A stretch of 15,115 nt of DNA, taken from Alphaproteobacteria bacterium. GTDB taxonomy: Bacteria; Pseudomonadota; Alphaproteobacteria; Caulobacterales; Maricaulaceae. Positions 1-6,957 of the stretch are shown here, piece after piece (within the stretch, counting starts at the first letter, position 1; each line of letters begins with the position of its first letter). The notes under the pieces were generated by a model. The model was given only the letters and a program-made list of their open reading frames with translations, had not been told where the DNA came from and did no database searches. The stretch covers positions 1-15,115 of the forward strand of contig JAUIEH010000020.1 in NCBI GenBank assembly GCA_030428405.1. Direction: 5' to 3'. A program made the translations under genes and the position numbers.

Positions 1-859
1 CTGCTTCCGGGTCGAAATGCGCGTTCGCCTGCGGGAAGTCCGGCAGCGCCTTGACCAGCGCCTGGGCCAGGAACGGCAAGAAAGTGAGCTTGGGCTGGGT
101 TTCGGATTTCGTCTTGTTCAGATGACGGCGCAATTCCTCAAGCGCCGTGACGTCGACTTCCTCGACATATGCGAAATGCGGGATCGTGCGCTTGGACTGC
201 GCCATGTTCTCCGCAATCTTGCGACGCAGACCAATGAGCTTGGTCTCGCTCACGCCGTCGCGCGGGGCCTTGCTCGATGAACCGCCCGCCGAGCCGCGCG
301 CCATCAAGCGCCCGCCCGCCGCGATGAAATCGTCCAGGTCCTGATGGGTGATTCGGCCGGCGGGACCCGTGCCGGGCACCGCGCCGAGATCGACGCCGGC
401 GTCGCGTGCGCGCTGTCGCACCGCAGGCGAGGCCAGCGCTTCGCCAGAGCGTGCTGCAGGGGCTGAAGCCGGTCGCGAACCGCCATTGGCGCTTGAGGCG
501 GGCTTCGCTGGCGCGGGCGGCGGTTGCGGTGCGGGCGCGGGTTCCGACTTGGGCTCCGGCGCTGCGGCAGCTGCGGTTTCGACGACGGGCTCGAGTTCGG
601 CCTGCGCGGGCGCTTCACCTTCCGTCGTGATAAAGACGATTTCGGTGCCGACCGGCAGCACATCGCCGGGCTCGCCCACGATTTTCGAGATGACGCCGTC
701 CACCGGCGAAGGCAGCTCCACCGTCGCCTTGTCCGTCATCACGTCGACGAGCGGCTGGTCTTCCTTGACCGTATCGCCGGCCTTGACGCGCCATTCCACG
801 ATTTCGGCCTCGACCACGCCTTCGCCGACATCGGGCAGCTTGAACCGGATTTCGCCCAT
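1..859 (-). CDS. bkdB: Branched-chain 2-oxoacid dehydrogenase E2 (dihydrolipoyl acyltransferase), 3' end cut by window edge
   Basis: This is the E2 core of the branched-chain 2-oxoacid dehydrogenase complex. It moves the acyl group made by E1 from its swinging lipoyl arm to CoA. The 286 visible residues show a lipoyl domain at about 1-80 with the lipoylated lysine K44 in a T-D-K-A motif, and an Ala/Pro-rich linker at about 82-140. A peripheral subunit-binding domain follows at about 142-178 (ASPAVRQRARDAG, then GTGPAGRI), and the catalytic domain begins near 205 (LIGLRRKIAENM, later FPQANAHFD). The catalytic His motif lies beyond the window. The ATG has GGAGGG 8 nt upstream. The gene starts 5 nt after the E1-beta stop, so translation is probably coupled. 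One lipoyl domain plus the E1-alpha/E1-beta neighbours favour the branched-chain complex over pyruvate or 2-oxoglutarate dehydrogenase. An E3 gene may follow to the left, out of view. Confidence 0.95.
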   Translation of the reverse strand, partial: MGEIRFKLPDVGEGVVEAEIVEWRVKAGDTVKEDQPLVDVMTDKATVELPSPVDGVISKIVGEPGDVLPVGTEIVFITTEGEAPAQAELEPVVETAAAAAPEPKSEPAPAPQPPPAPAKPASSANGGSRPASAPAARSGEALASPAVRQRARDAGVDLGAVPGTGPAGRITHQDLDDFIAAGGRLMARGSAGGSSSKAPRDGVSETKLIGLRRKIAENMAQSKRTIPHFAYVEEVDVTALEELRRHLNKTKSETQPKLTFLPFLAQALVKALPDFPQANAHFDPEA

Positions 860-864
860 GGCGC

Positions 865-1878
865 TCAGCCCTCCATCACTTGCTTCAAGGCGCGGCCGAC
901 CCGGTCGGGACCGGGGAAATACGACCATTCATGCGCATGCGGATAAGGCGTATCCCAGCCGGTCACGCGCAGAACCGGCGCCTCCAGCGAGTAAAAGCAA
1001 TCTTCCTGAATTTGCGCGGCAAGCTCGGCCCCGAAGCCTGAGGTGCGCGGCGCTTCATGCAGGACGACGCAGCGGCCGGTTTTCTTCACCGACGCCGTCA
1101 CCATGTCGACGTCCCAGGGCACGAGCGTGCGCAGGTCGATGACTTCAGCATCAACGCCGGTCTTCTCCGCGGCGTAGTTGGCGACATGCACCATCGTGCC
1201 ATAGGCCACGACCGTCACTTCGCTCCCCGGACGCACGATTTCGCCGACGCCGAGCGGCACGGTGTAAGCGCCCTCTGGCACTTCGCCGCGCGGATGGCGC
1301 GCCCAGCTGGTCGCGGGCTTGTGCGGGTCGCCGTCAAAGGGACCGTTATAAAGACGCTTGGGCTCGAAGAAGATGACCGGGTCGTCGTCCTCAACGGCGG
1401 CGAGCAACATGCCCTTGGCGTCATACGGATTGGACGGCATGGCGACTTTGACGCCGGGAATATGCGTGAAGAATGCTTCCGGGCTCATCGAATGAGTCTG
1501 GCCGCCATAAATACCGCCGCCGCACGGCGTGCGGATGACGAGCGGCGCGGTATACTGACCAGCCGAGCGATAGCGGATGCGCGACAGCTCAGAGACGACC
1601 TGGTCGAAGCCGGGAAAAATATAGTCCGCAAACTGGATTTCCGCGATCGGGCGCAGGCCGTTGACCGCCATGCCCATGCCCATCGCGACGATGGCGGCCT
1701 CATTGATGGGCGCATCGAATACGCGGTCGAGCCCGTATTTCTCCTGCAGGCCGCGCGTAACGCCGAACACGCCGCCGAAATAGCCGACATCCTCGCCAAA
1801 GGCGACGACCTTGTCGTTGCCGGCGAGCGCTTCATCGATCGCGGCGTTCAACGATTGCACCATCGTCATGGCGGGCAT
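865..1878 (-). CDS. bkdA2: Branched-chain 2-oxoacid dehydrogenase E1 beta subunit
   Basis: Beta chain of the thiamine-diphosphate-dependent E1 (alpha2beta2), which decarboxylates the 2-oxoacids of Val, Leu and Ile and acylates the E2 lipoyl arm. The 337 residues match the usual family length. Visible family motifs are FGEDVG near 28-32, DAPINE at 55-60 (E60 aligns with the glutamate that activates the thiamine ring), GGGIYGGQTHS at 120-130, and HEAPRTSGFGAE in the C-terminal domain. The GGIYGGQTHS segment, with its histidine, is typical of branched-chain rather than pyruvate E1-beta. The first ATG is preferred because GGGAG lies 8 nt upstream; a second Met at codon 4 would sit too far from it. 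The gene lies 3 nt after the E1-alpha stop and 5 nt before the E2 start. Confidence 0.97.
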   Translation of the reverse strand: MPAMTMVQSLNAAIDEALAGNDKVVAFGEDVGYFGGVFGVTRGLQEKYGLDRVFDAPINEAAIVAMGMGMAVNGLRPIAEIQFADYIFPGFDQVVSELSRIRYRSAGQYTAPLVIRTPCGGGIYGGQTHSMSPEAFFTHIPGVKVAMPSNPYDAKGMLLAAVEDDDPVIFFEPKRLYNGPFDGDPHKPATSWARHPRGEVPEGAYTVPLGVGEIVRPGSEVTVVAYGTMVHVANYAAEKTGVDAEVIDLRTLVPWDVDMVTASVKKTGRCVVLHEAPRTSGFGAELAAQIQEDCFYSLEAPVLRVTGWDTPYPHAHEWSYFPGPDRVGRALKQVMEG

Positions 1879-1881
1879 CGC

Positions 1882-3180
1882 TCAAACTCCCAGATCTTGG
1901 CGCTGGCGGCGCAGATGCCAGGGCTGCTCGGCATAGACGTCTTCAAACATCGTATGCGTGGGCGCGTGTGGGCCTTCTTCGAGCGTGCCGTGACCGATGG
2001 ACTCTTTCCACGTCGTGGCCACCCGCTCTTCACATTGCGCGCGCCAGGTTTCGTGTTCGTCCGCACTCCACGCGCCATGGCCGATGAGGTGGTTCTTCAA
2101 CCGCTCGATCGGATCGCCGAGCGGCCAGGAGCGCCACTCATCCTTGGGCCGGTAGCGCGAAGGATCATCCGAGGTCGAATGCGCTTCGCCGCGATAGGTG
2201 TAGATTTCCAGGAGCGTCGGCCCGATCTTGCGGCGCGCGCGGTCCGCCGCCCAGCGCGTTGCTGCGTACACGGCGAGAAAGTCATTGCCGTCGACGCGCA
2301 AGCCCGGCACGCCATAGCCGATGGCCTTGGCGGCGAAGGTCGCGCTCTCCCCGCCCGACAGGCCCTGAAACATCGAAATCGCCCACTGGTTATTCACCAG
2401 ATTTAGCACGACCGGCGCCTTATAGACGGAGGCGAGCGTCATGGCGGCGTGGAAGTCGCCCTCCGCGCTCGAGCCTTCACCGATCCAGCTCGACGCGATC
2501 CGGTTGGAGCGCTTATACGAACTCGCCAGCGCCCAGCCGACAGCCTGCGGAAACTGCGTACACAGATTGCCGGAAACCGAAAACCAGTTGTGCTCGGCCG
2601 AAGCGTAATGGATCGGCAATTGCCGGCCTTTGAGATTGTCGCGCGCATTCGAGATGCAGTGACACATCATCTCGCCCAGATCCTTGCCGCGTGCGATCAA
2701 GGCGCCTTGCTGGCGGTAGGACGGAAACAGCATGTCGTCATCATTGAGCGCTGCCGCGGCGGCGACGGCGACGGCTTCTTCGCCCAGCGACTTCATGTAG
2801 AAGGACAAGCGCTTGGTGCGCTGCATCTTCAGCATACGGTCGTCAAACTCGCGGGTCAGCACCATCGTCTTGAGCCCGTTGATGAGCTCTTGATCCGACA
2901 GTTGCGGGTCCCACGGGCCGACGGCCTGATGATTATGGTCCAGCACCCGCACGAGACCGTAAGCGAGATCCGTCACTTCGCCGGCGGGCGCGTCCACCGC
3001 GGGTTTGCGCGTCTCGCCGGCGCGCGGCACTTCTATCTTGGAGAAGTCGGGCGTATCGCCGGGGCGGCGTCCCGGCGCAGGCACGTGAAATGCGGTACCG
3101 GTCACGAGCGTCATCCCCTCTCGCACTGCAACATTTCTCGCGGCGATATCTTGCGCGATCTGCGGAAAATCGTTTGCCAC
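1882..3180 (-). CDS. bkdA1: Branched-chain 2-oxoacid dehydrogenase E1 alpha subunit
   Basis: Alpha chain of the branched-chain 2-oxoacid decarboxylase, 432 residues and first gene of the operon. The thiamine-diphosphate/Mg motif is clear: GEGSSAEGD at 234-242 followed by LVNNQWAIS ending near 269. Other family signatures are FPSYRQQG at 152-159 and the HSTSDDPSRYR loop at 334-344, which in mitochondrial homologues carries the regulatory phosphoserine; no matching kinase is visible here. The first roughly 90 residues are a low-conservation extension common in bacterial branched-chain E1-alpha. The start is a GTG with GAGGGA only a few bases upstream. An internal ATG at codon 23 (3112-3114) with GAGAGGGG directly before it is the main alternative. 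The tight spacing to E1-beta and the divergent Lrp-type regulator match bkd operons of proteobacteria. Confidence 0.96.
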   Translation of the reverse strand: MANDFPQIAQDIAARNVAVREGMTLVTGTAFHVPAPGRRPGDTPDFSKIEVPRAGETRKPAVDAPAGEVTDLAYGLVRVLDHNHQAVGPWDPQLSDQELINGLKTMVLTREFDDRMLKMQRTKRLSFYMKSLGEEAVAVAAAAALNDDDMLFPSYRQQGALIARGKDLGEMMCHCISNARDNLKGRQLPIHYASAEHNWFSVSGNLCTQFPQAVGWALASSYKRSNRIASSWIGEGSSAEGDFHAAMTLASVYKAPVVLNLVNNQWAISMFQGLSGGESATFAAKAIGYGVPGLRVDGNDFLAVYAATRWAADRARRKIGPTLLEIYTYRGEAHSTSDDPSRYRPKDEWRSWPLGDPIERLKNHLIGHGAWSADEHETWRAQCEERVATTWKESIGHGTLEEGPHAPTHTMFEDVYAEQPWHLRRQRQDLGV

Positions 3181-3226
3181 GTTCCCTCGAAACTTTCAAT
3201 TTCGGGGCTCAGCTTCTAATTAATTA

Positions 3227-3254
3227 ATTATCAGCGGGAGGCTATGCCCCTGAA
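3227..3254 (-). promoter_or_regulatory. Candidate promoter of the bkd operon
   Basis: Read on the minus strand, a GATAAT (3227-3232) preceded 16 nt upstream by TTCAGG (3249-3254) could serve as -10 and -35 elements. This would place the transcript start about 40 nt before the E1-alpha GTG. The -10 lies at the edge of a fully palindromic AT run (3217-3230) that stands out in this GC-rich sequence. The -35 match is poor, as expected if an activator such as the neighbouring Lrp-type protein helps the polymerase. This is pattern matching only. Confidence 0.35.
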
Positions 3255-3266
3255 CGCTTGGTTGCG

Positions 3267-3280
3267 GCGAAATTTCTCGC
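3267..3280. promoter_or_regulatory. Inverted repeat, candidate Lrp/BkdR operator 1
   Basis: GCGA-aatttc-TCGC is an inverted repeat with 4-bp GC arms and an AT-rich 6-bp centre, just upstream of the candidate bkd promoter. Its centre lies about 53 bp (near five helical turns) from operator 2. The form fits the known preference of Lrp-family regulators for AT-rich centres flanked by short symmetric arms. The operator role is inferred. Confidence 0.35.
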
Positions 3281-3308
3281 GGGGAACCGGTGTTTTGCGC
3301 ATTTTTTG

Positions 3309-3348
3309 GCTGATTTGAGCGCGAATGTTTCGCAAAGCAGCTGATTTG
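3309..3348. repeat. Two direct copies of GCTGATTTG, 31 bp apart
   Basis: The 9-mer GCTGATTTG occurs at 3309-3317 and again at 3340-3348. Each copy is followed by a GC-armed inverted repeat with an AT-rich centre (3321-3333 and 3351-3362). The whole unit is therefore repeated about three helical turns apart, on one face of the DNA. That arrangement suits cooperative binding by an Lrp-type oligomer in the space between bkdA1 and the regulator gene. Confidence 0.5.
3321..3333. promoter_or_regulatory. Perfect inverted repeat, candidate Lrp/BkdR operator 2
   Basis: GCGAA-tgt-TTCGC is a perfect palindrome with 5-bp arms and a 3-bp centre. It directly follows the first GCTGATTTG copy. It is the most symmetric of the three inverted repeats in this divergent region, and a regulator site is the simplest reading. 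Confidence 0.42.
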
Positions 3349-3350
3349 GC

Positions 3351-3362
3351 GCAAAATATTGC
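3351..3362. promoter_or_regulatory. Inverted repeat, candidate Lrp/BkdR operator 3
   Basis: GCAA-aata-TTGC has 4-bp arms and an AT centre, directly after the second GCTGATTTG copy and about 70 bp before the regulator start. Being nearest the regulator gene, it could serve for autoregulation, which is common in the Lrp family. Inferred from symmetry and position only. Confidence 0.4.
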
Positions 3363-3419
3363 AATGACCGCCCGATGCGCGCAATCTGAGCCGAAAGAAT
3401 AAACCGACGTGACATGCGC

Positions 3420-3425
3420 GGAGGA
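3420..3425 (+). promoter_or_regulatory. Ribosome binding site that sets a TTG start for the Lrp-type gene
   Basis: GGAGGA stands 4 nt before the TTG at 3430-3432. An upstream in-frame GTG at 3409 has only a weak purine run before it and would place this strong site inside the coding sequence. The TTG start also gives the usual short N-terminus ahead of the helix-turn-helix. I therefore place the start at 3430. Confidence 0.65.
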
Positions 3426-3429
3426 AGTC

Positions 3430-3936
3430 TTGTCGCACGAGATCGACCCGATTGACGCCAAAATCCTGGACCTGATCCAGGACAACGCCAGTCTCTCAGT
3501 CGCGGAAATCGCCGAAGTCGTCGGATTGTCGTCATCGCCGTGCTGGCGGCGCATCAAACGCCTGGAAGAAAACGGCGTGATCAAACGCCGCGTCACCTTG
3601 CTTGAACCGTCCGCGGTCGGTCTCGAATTCGAGGTCTACGCCGCCATCAAGCTGGCGCGGCCGAACGCCGGCAATCTCGACTTGTTCGAGCGCGCGGTGG
3701 CTGACCTGGATGAAGTCGTCGAGTGCGCCTTTGTTTCGGGCGCCGTCGACTATGTCTTGCGCATCGTCACATCCGACATGCACGCCTATGACCATTTCCT
3801 GCGCACCAAATTGCTGGAGCTGGAAATCGTCTCCGACGTGCAGTCGCGCATTGTGGTGCGCAATGTGAAGTCGACGACGTCGCTGCCATTGTCGATTGTG
3901 CATGACAGCATCCACGCCGCCACCGCCGCCGAATAG
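3430..3936 (+). CDS. bkdR: Lrp/AsnC-family transcriptional regulator, probable BkdR
   Basis: A 168-residue feast/famine regulator. The N-terminal winged helix-turn-helix covers about residues 6-55, opening with IDPIDAKILDLIQDNA and carrying the recognition segment LSSSPCWRRIKRLEENGVI. The C-terminal RAM (ligand-binding, oligomerising) domain runs from about 65 to 145 and has the family GAVDYVLRIV segment near 104-113. It is transcribed away from the bkd operon. In Pseudomonas putida the Lrp-family BkdR is divergent from its bkd operon and activates it in response to branched-chain amino acids; the same role is inferred here from layout. The stop is 9 nt from the end of the convergent DUF2332 gene. 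The start could instead be the GTG at 3409, giving 175 residues. Confidence 0.9.
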   Translation: MSHEIDPIDAKILDLIQDNASLSVAEIAEVVGLSSSPCWRRIKRLEENGVIKRRVTLLEPSAVGLEFEVYAAIKLARPNAGNLDLFERAVADLDEVVECAFVSGAVDYVLRIVTSDMHAYDHFLRTKLLELEIVSDVQSRIVVRNVKSTTSLPLSIVHDSIHAATAAE

Positions 3937-3945
3937 CAATAATAC

Positions 3946-5007
3946 TCAGTCCTGCAATTCGACGCAGCGTCCATGGGCGTCGGCGCGCGCAAGCACGCGG
4001 CGTTCCCCGCCCGGCCATTCGCTCAGCACAGTGACCATGTCCTCGCCCTCCTCGCCGAGCAGATGGGCGGATTCAAACTGCAGCCAATAAAGCTTATGGT
4101 CGGCGCTTGCGCGCGCGCCCGCCGATAAAATGGCGTCGCGCGCGCGGTCTTGTTCCTCCTTTGGAAAATACATCCAGGCGACGGAGTGGTAGACGACGCT
4201 TGCGCCTTCAGGCAGCGGACCCGCGAGTTCACGCGTCAGCCAGTCCGCAGCGCCCGCGCGCTCAACCTGGGGGCGCAGACGCCGCGCCACGCCGAGCGCT
4301 GCATCCAGGCGCTTGCGGCGTTCGAGCTGATCGGCCCACAGAAAGGCGCGCAAACGCAAGGCGTGTTCGGGATCAGACGCGTCCAGCGGATTGAGGTCGC
4401 AACCGCGTCGCGCGGTTATCTCCAGGGCGCGCGCGTCTCCACCGTACAAGGCCGGCGCGCCGCGCCAGTCCGGCGCAAGCTCCGGCCCCTCGCCCTCGCC
4501 CCAACGCCAGTCCTGACCGGCATAGCGAAACCCGTCCCAACACAACAACAAGCCGGCGCTCGCGCCCAGCTCCATCAAGCGAAGCTTGCCGCCGCCGCCC
4601 TCCGCCGCCGCCATGAAACCGGGAAGCAAAGCGGCGGCGCGCGCGACTTCATTCGTTTGCGGCGGAATGTCGAGAAACGCGCGCGCCCAAGGCTCGATCT
4701 TGGCGAGGTACTCACGCACAGCGCGCCAGACGACGTCCATGTTCAACCCGTCAGCGATGGACGCATATGCGCTCGCCAGCGCCTCATCGCGTCTGCTCAA
4801 AGCAGCTGCGTGCAGCGCGCCGGCGACGCGCAGCGTCAAGACGTCTTCAGCCGGACGGTCCGCATGGCCCTCAATGAACGCCGCCGTCGGACCGCCCGCC
4901 TCTATATCGTCCGCACAGCGCGCCATCAGCTCCGCCATGAAGGGCGAGCCGAGACGGTCGCAAAGCTTCGCCTGCTCGCGAAAAAGGGCGGTGATGAAAG
5001 CCGACAC
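3946..5007 (-). CDS. DUF2332 family protein of unknown function
   Basis: A 353-residue soluble protein that I recognise as DUF2332, a family whose biochemical role is not established. Helical sequence fills about 1-135. A glycine-rich motif MELGASAGLLL follows at 145-155 and resembles the first nucleotide-binding loop of SAM-dependent methyltransferases. Further family-type segments are GCDLNPLDASDPEHALRLRA (202-221), LWADQLERR (223-231) and VVYHSVAWMYF (271-281). No signal peptide or membrane segment is visible. The GTG start is supported by GAAGGAG 7 nt upstream. It ends nose to nose with the Lrp-type gene and starts divergently from the DUF262 gene, so it is probably transcribed alone. A methyltransferase activity would be only a fold-based guess. 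Confidence 0.85.
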   Translation of the reverse strand: MSAFITALFREQAKLCDRLGSPFMAELMARCADDIEAGGPTAAFIEGHADRPAEDVLTLRVAGALHAAALSRRDEALASAYASIADGLNMDVVWRAVREYLAKIEPWARAFLDIPPQTNEVARAAALLPGFMAAAEGGGGKLRLMELGASAGLLLCWDGFRYAGQDWRWGEGEGPELAPDWRGAPALYGGDARALEITARRGCDLNPLDASDPEHALRLRAFLWADQLERRKRLDAALGVARRLRPQVERAGAADWLTRELAGPLPEGASVVYHSVAWMYFPKEEQDRARDAILSAGARASADHKLYWLQFESAHLLGEEGEDMVTVLSEWPGGERRVLARADAHGRCVELQD

Positions 5008-5030
5008 AGGCGCGCTCCTTCACGCAATGA

Positions 5031-5058
5031 TTGGCGGTGAAGCCAAACCGCCGATAAC
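5031..5058 (+). promoter_or_regulatory. Candidate promoter and overlapping hairpins between DUF2332 and DUF262 genes
   Basis: On the plus strand TTGGCG (5031-5036) and GATAAC (5053-5058), 16 nt apart, could be a promoter for the DUF262 gene. The same stretch holds two mutually exclusive inverted repeats: TTGGC/GCCAA (5031-5035 with 5042-5046) and GGCGGT/ACCGCC (5033-5038 with 5047-5052). The second fills the spacer, where a repressor could sit. The match is modest and the 92-bp gap must serve both genes. Confidence 0.25.
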
Positions 5059-5099
5059 GTGCGGGGTGAGAATCATCGCCTGCAAGCCTGGATCGCGTA

Positions 5100-6932
5100 A
5101 TGCAGTTGAAGTCAGAGATACAGCCCGTGATGCGGGTGCTGGCCAATCAGCGCTATGGGCTGGACGTTTATCAGCGCGGCTATGTCTGGTCGGAACGCGA
5201 ACTGGCGCAGTTCCTGACGGATCTGGAAGACTATACGATCGACTGGGCGAGCGAGCCCAATCCGGCGCCCTGGTTTCTCGGCTCCGCCATCATCGAGCGG
5301 CGCGGCGCGGAGAATTATCTCGTCGACGGCCAGCAGCGCCTGGTGACAATGGGGCTTTTGCTGCTCGCGCTGCATCCCAATTGCGATCGCAGCGTGCGCA
5401 AGGATGTCGAGCTGGCGCTGTCGGGCGATCGCGGCCTGAAACTGCCGCTCGCGGTGCGCCGCTATCAGGACGTGTTCAGCGCGCTCGCCAAGGACGGCGC
5501 GGACACGCCCGATCCTGATTGGGATTCCGATCAACGCCGGATCGCGGAAGCTTTCATGCGCATTCGCGACTGGGTGAACAGCGCCGATCGCAGCGAAACG
5601 GCCGACGAGATCGCGAACGGCGTGCTGCGCCGCTGCCTGCTCAATGTCGTCACCGTCACCGAAACCGAACTCGCCTACCGCCTGTTCAACAGCCTGAATG
5701 CGCGCGGCAAGCCGCTCTCAACCGTCGAAGCGCTCAAAGGCGTGTTGTTCGCCAATCTCGGCGAGAACGATCGCGCGGCGTTGTCCGAGCGCTGGGACGC
5801 AGCCCGCTCGGAGGCGGAAAGCAAGCCCGGCGCGGGCGTCAACGCAACGCTCGACGCCTTGCGCGCGGCGATTACCGCGCGTCATGCGGATGCGGACATA
5901 TTCACCGACCCTGCGCGCAAGAACGAACTCCGCCGGCTGCGCGAGAACCCGTTTGAGTGGTTGGCGCGCGCGGAAGATTCCGGATTGTTCATGGATCGGA
6001 TCGGCGCGGAGCTGCCCTTCGATCTGCGCGTGTTTGCGCGCGCTGAAGCGGCGGCGCGCAGGCCGACGCCGGGCGCTGAGGCGCTGCATTTCGTATCCGC
6101 CTGCGGCATTGATGCGGAGAGCTGGGCGCCCGTTCTCTTAGCCGCGCTTGAGCCGCGCTATGGCGACCCCGATGAGAATGCGCGCAAGGCCTCCGCCGTT
6201 ATCGCCTTTCTCGACATCGTTGCTGCGCGCACCGCCTGGCGGCCAGGCCAATGGTCGCCCGCCGCCATTCGCGACAAGCTCAGCCAGGCCGCGCCGGCAT
6301 TGCGTGGTCTGCAGACGGAAGAACTCGCCTATCGCCTCGGGATGTTCCTGCAAGAACATTTCGATGCGCCGTTCGAGCCGCATGAGCGTCTCTATGTCGG
6401 GCCGGGCGGGATATCGGAGAGCGTCACGCACGCGCTGCTCGCCCGCCTTGCTGCACAGGTCGAGCTGTTCGCGTCTCCGCCCATGGGCGATTACGCGACA
6501 TTCGTCGACGACAAAGCATCCGGCTACGGATTGATGACATTGACGATCGCGCAGGAGAACGCCGGCAAGGCGGCTGCAAGCGGTCACCACCCGCTCGGCG
6601 CTACCGTGCTGGCGCCCGTCGAGATGGCGGAAGACTATGCCGACGCGCCCTTCAGCGCGCAGGCCGAAGCGCTGAAGAACGCCGCCAACACAATGGCGCT
6701 GCTCGTCAGTTCGGCGGCGCCGGACGATCCGTTCCTGAACACGTCCCTATCAGGAGTAGGCGCCGATCTGGCGCTCGATGAGAGCGGGCTTACATCCGAG
6801 AAAGTCGAAACGCGCCAGGCTTCTTACGCAGCGCTCGCGCATGAAATCTGGCGCGACTTCGCCATCATGGAGGCCGCCGGAAATCCGAGCCCGCGCCTGG
6901 TCAAGCTGTTGAGCTTTGATCGCACCGATTAG
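5100..6932 (+). CDS. DUF262 (GmrSD N-terminal-like) domain protein
   Basis: A 610-residue protein with a clear N-terminal DUF262 domain. It has YQRGYVW at 24-30, then FLGSAII (59-65), VDGQQRLVTMGLLLLAL (75-91) and FNSLNARGKPLSTVEALKG (196-214). DUF262 has a ParB-like fold whose DGQQR loop is linked to nucleotide use in GmrSD, BrxU and SspE, which restrict modified phage DNA. Those proteins normally carry a C-terminal DUF1524 HNH-type nuclease with a His-Ile-x-Pro core. Here the C-terminal third has only GHHPLGATVLAP (495-506), NAANTMALL (527-535) and VETRQASYAALAHEIW (569-584), which weakly follow the DUF1524 order without the canonical motif. It stands alone, with no methylase, helicase or Dnd/Ssp partner nearby. 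The ATG lacks a strong ribosome site. The DUF262 call is firm; a defence role is not. Confidence 0.85.
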   Translation: MQLKSEIQPVMRVLANQRYGLDVYQRGYVWSERELAQFLTDLEDYTIDWASEPNPAPWFLGSAIIERRGAENYLVDGQQRLVTMGLLLLALHPNCDRSVRKDVELALSGDRGLKLPLAVRRYQDVFSALAKDGADTPDPDWDSDQRRIAEAFMRIRDWVNSADRSETADEIANGVLRRCLLNVVTVTETELAYRLFNSLNARGKPLSTVEALKGVLFANLGENDRAALSERWDAARSEAESKPGAGVNATLDALRAAITARHADADIFTDPARKNELRRLRENPFEWLARAEDSGLFMDRIGAELPFDLRVFARAEAAARRPTPGAEALHFVSACGIDAESWAPVLLAALEPRYGDPDENARKASAVIAFLDIVAARTAWRPGQWSPAAIRDKLSQAAPALRGLQTEELAYRLGMFLQEHFDAPFEPHERLYVGPGGISESVTHALLARLAAQVELFASPPMGDYATFVDDKASGYGLMTLTIAQENAGKAAASGHHPLGATVLAPVEMAEDYADAPFSAQAEALKNAANTMALLVSSAAPDDPFLNTSLSGVGADLALDESGLTSEKVETRQASYAALAHEIWRDFAIMEAAGNPSPRLVKLLSFDRTD

Positions 6933-6946
6933 GCGCAGCCAGCGCC
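6932..6946. terminator. Short stem-loop between convergent genes
   Basis: GGCGC-agcca-GCGCC lies in the 25-nt gap between the DUF262 stop and the end of the deacylase gene, so it could help end transcription from both sides. No T-run follows on either strand, so it does not meet the usual standard for an intrinsic terminator. Confidence 0.22.
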
Positions 6947-6957
6947 AGGCGCGGCCT

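Noticed and set aside
1057..2406. 449-codon open frame on the plus strand opposite the E1 genes
   Set aside because: It lies antisense to two clear E1 subunit genes, has no recognisable motif and is rich in Arg/His/Asp, as expected of a mirror frame of GC-rich coding DNA.
4150..5040. 296-codon plus-strand frame opposite the DUF2332 gene
   Set aside because: Antisense shadow with Arg/Gln-rich composition; the minus-strand frame has coherent family motifs and a good ribosome site.
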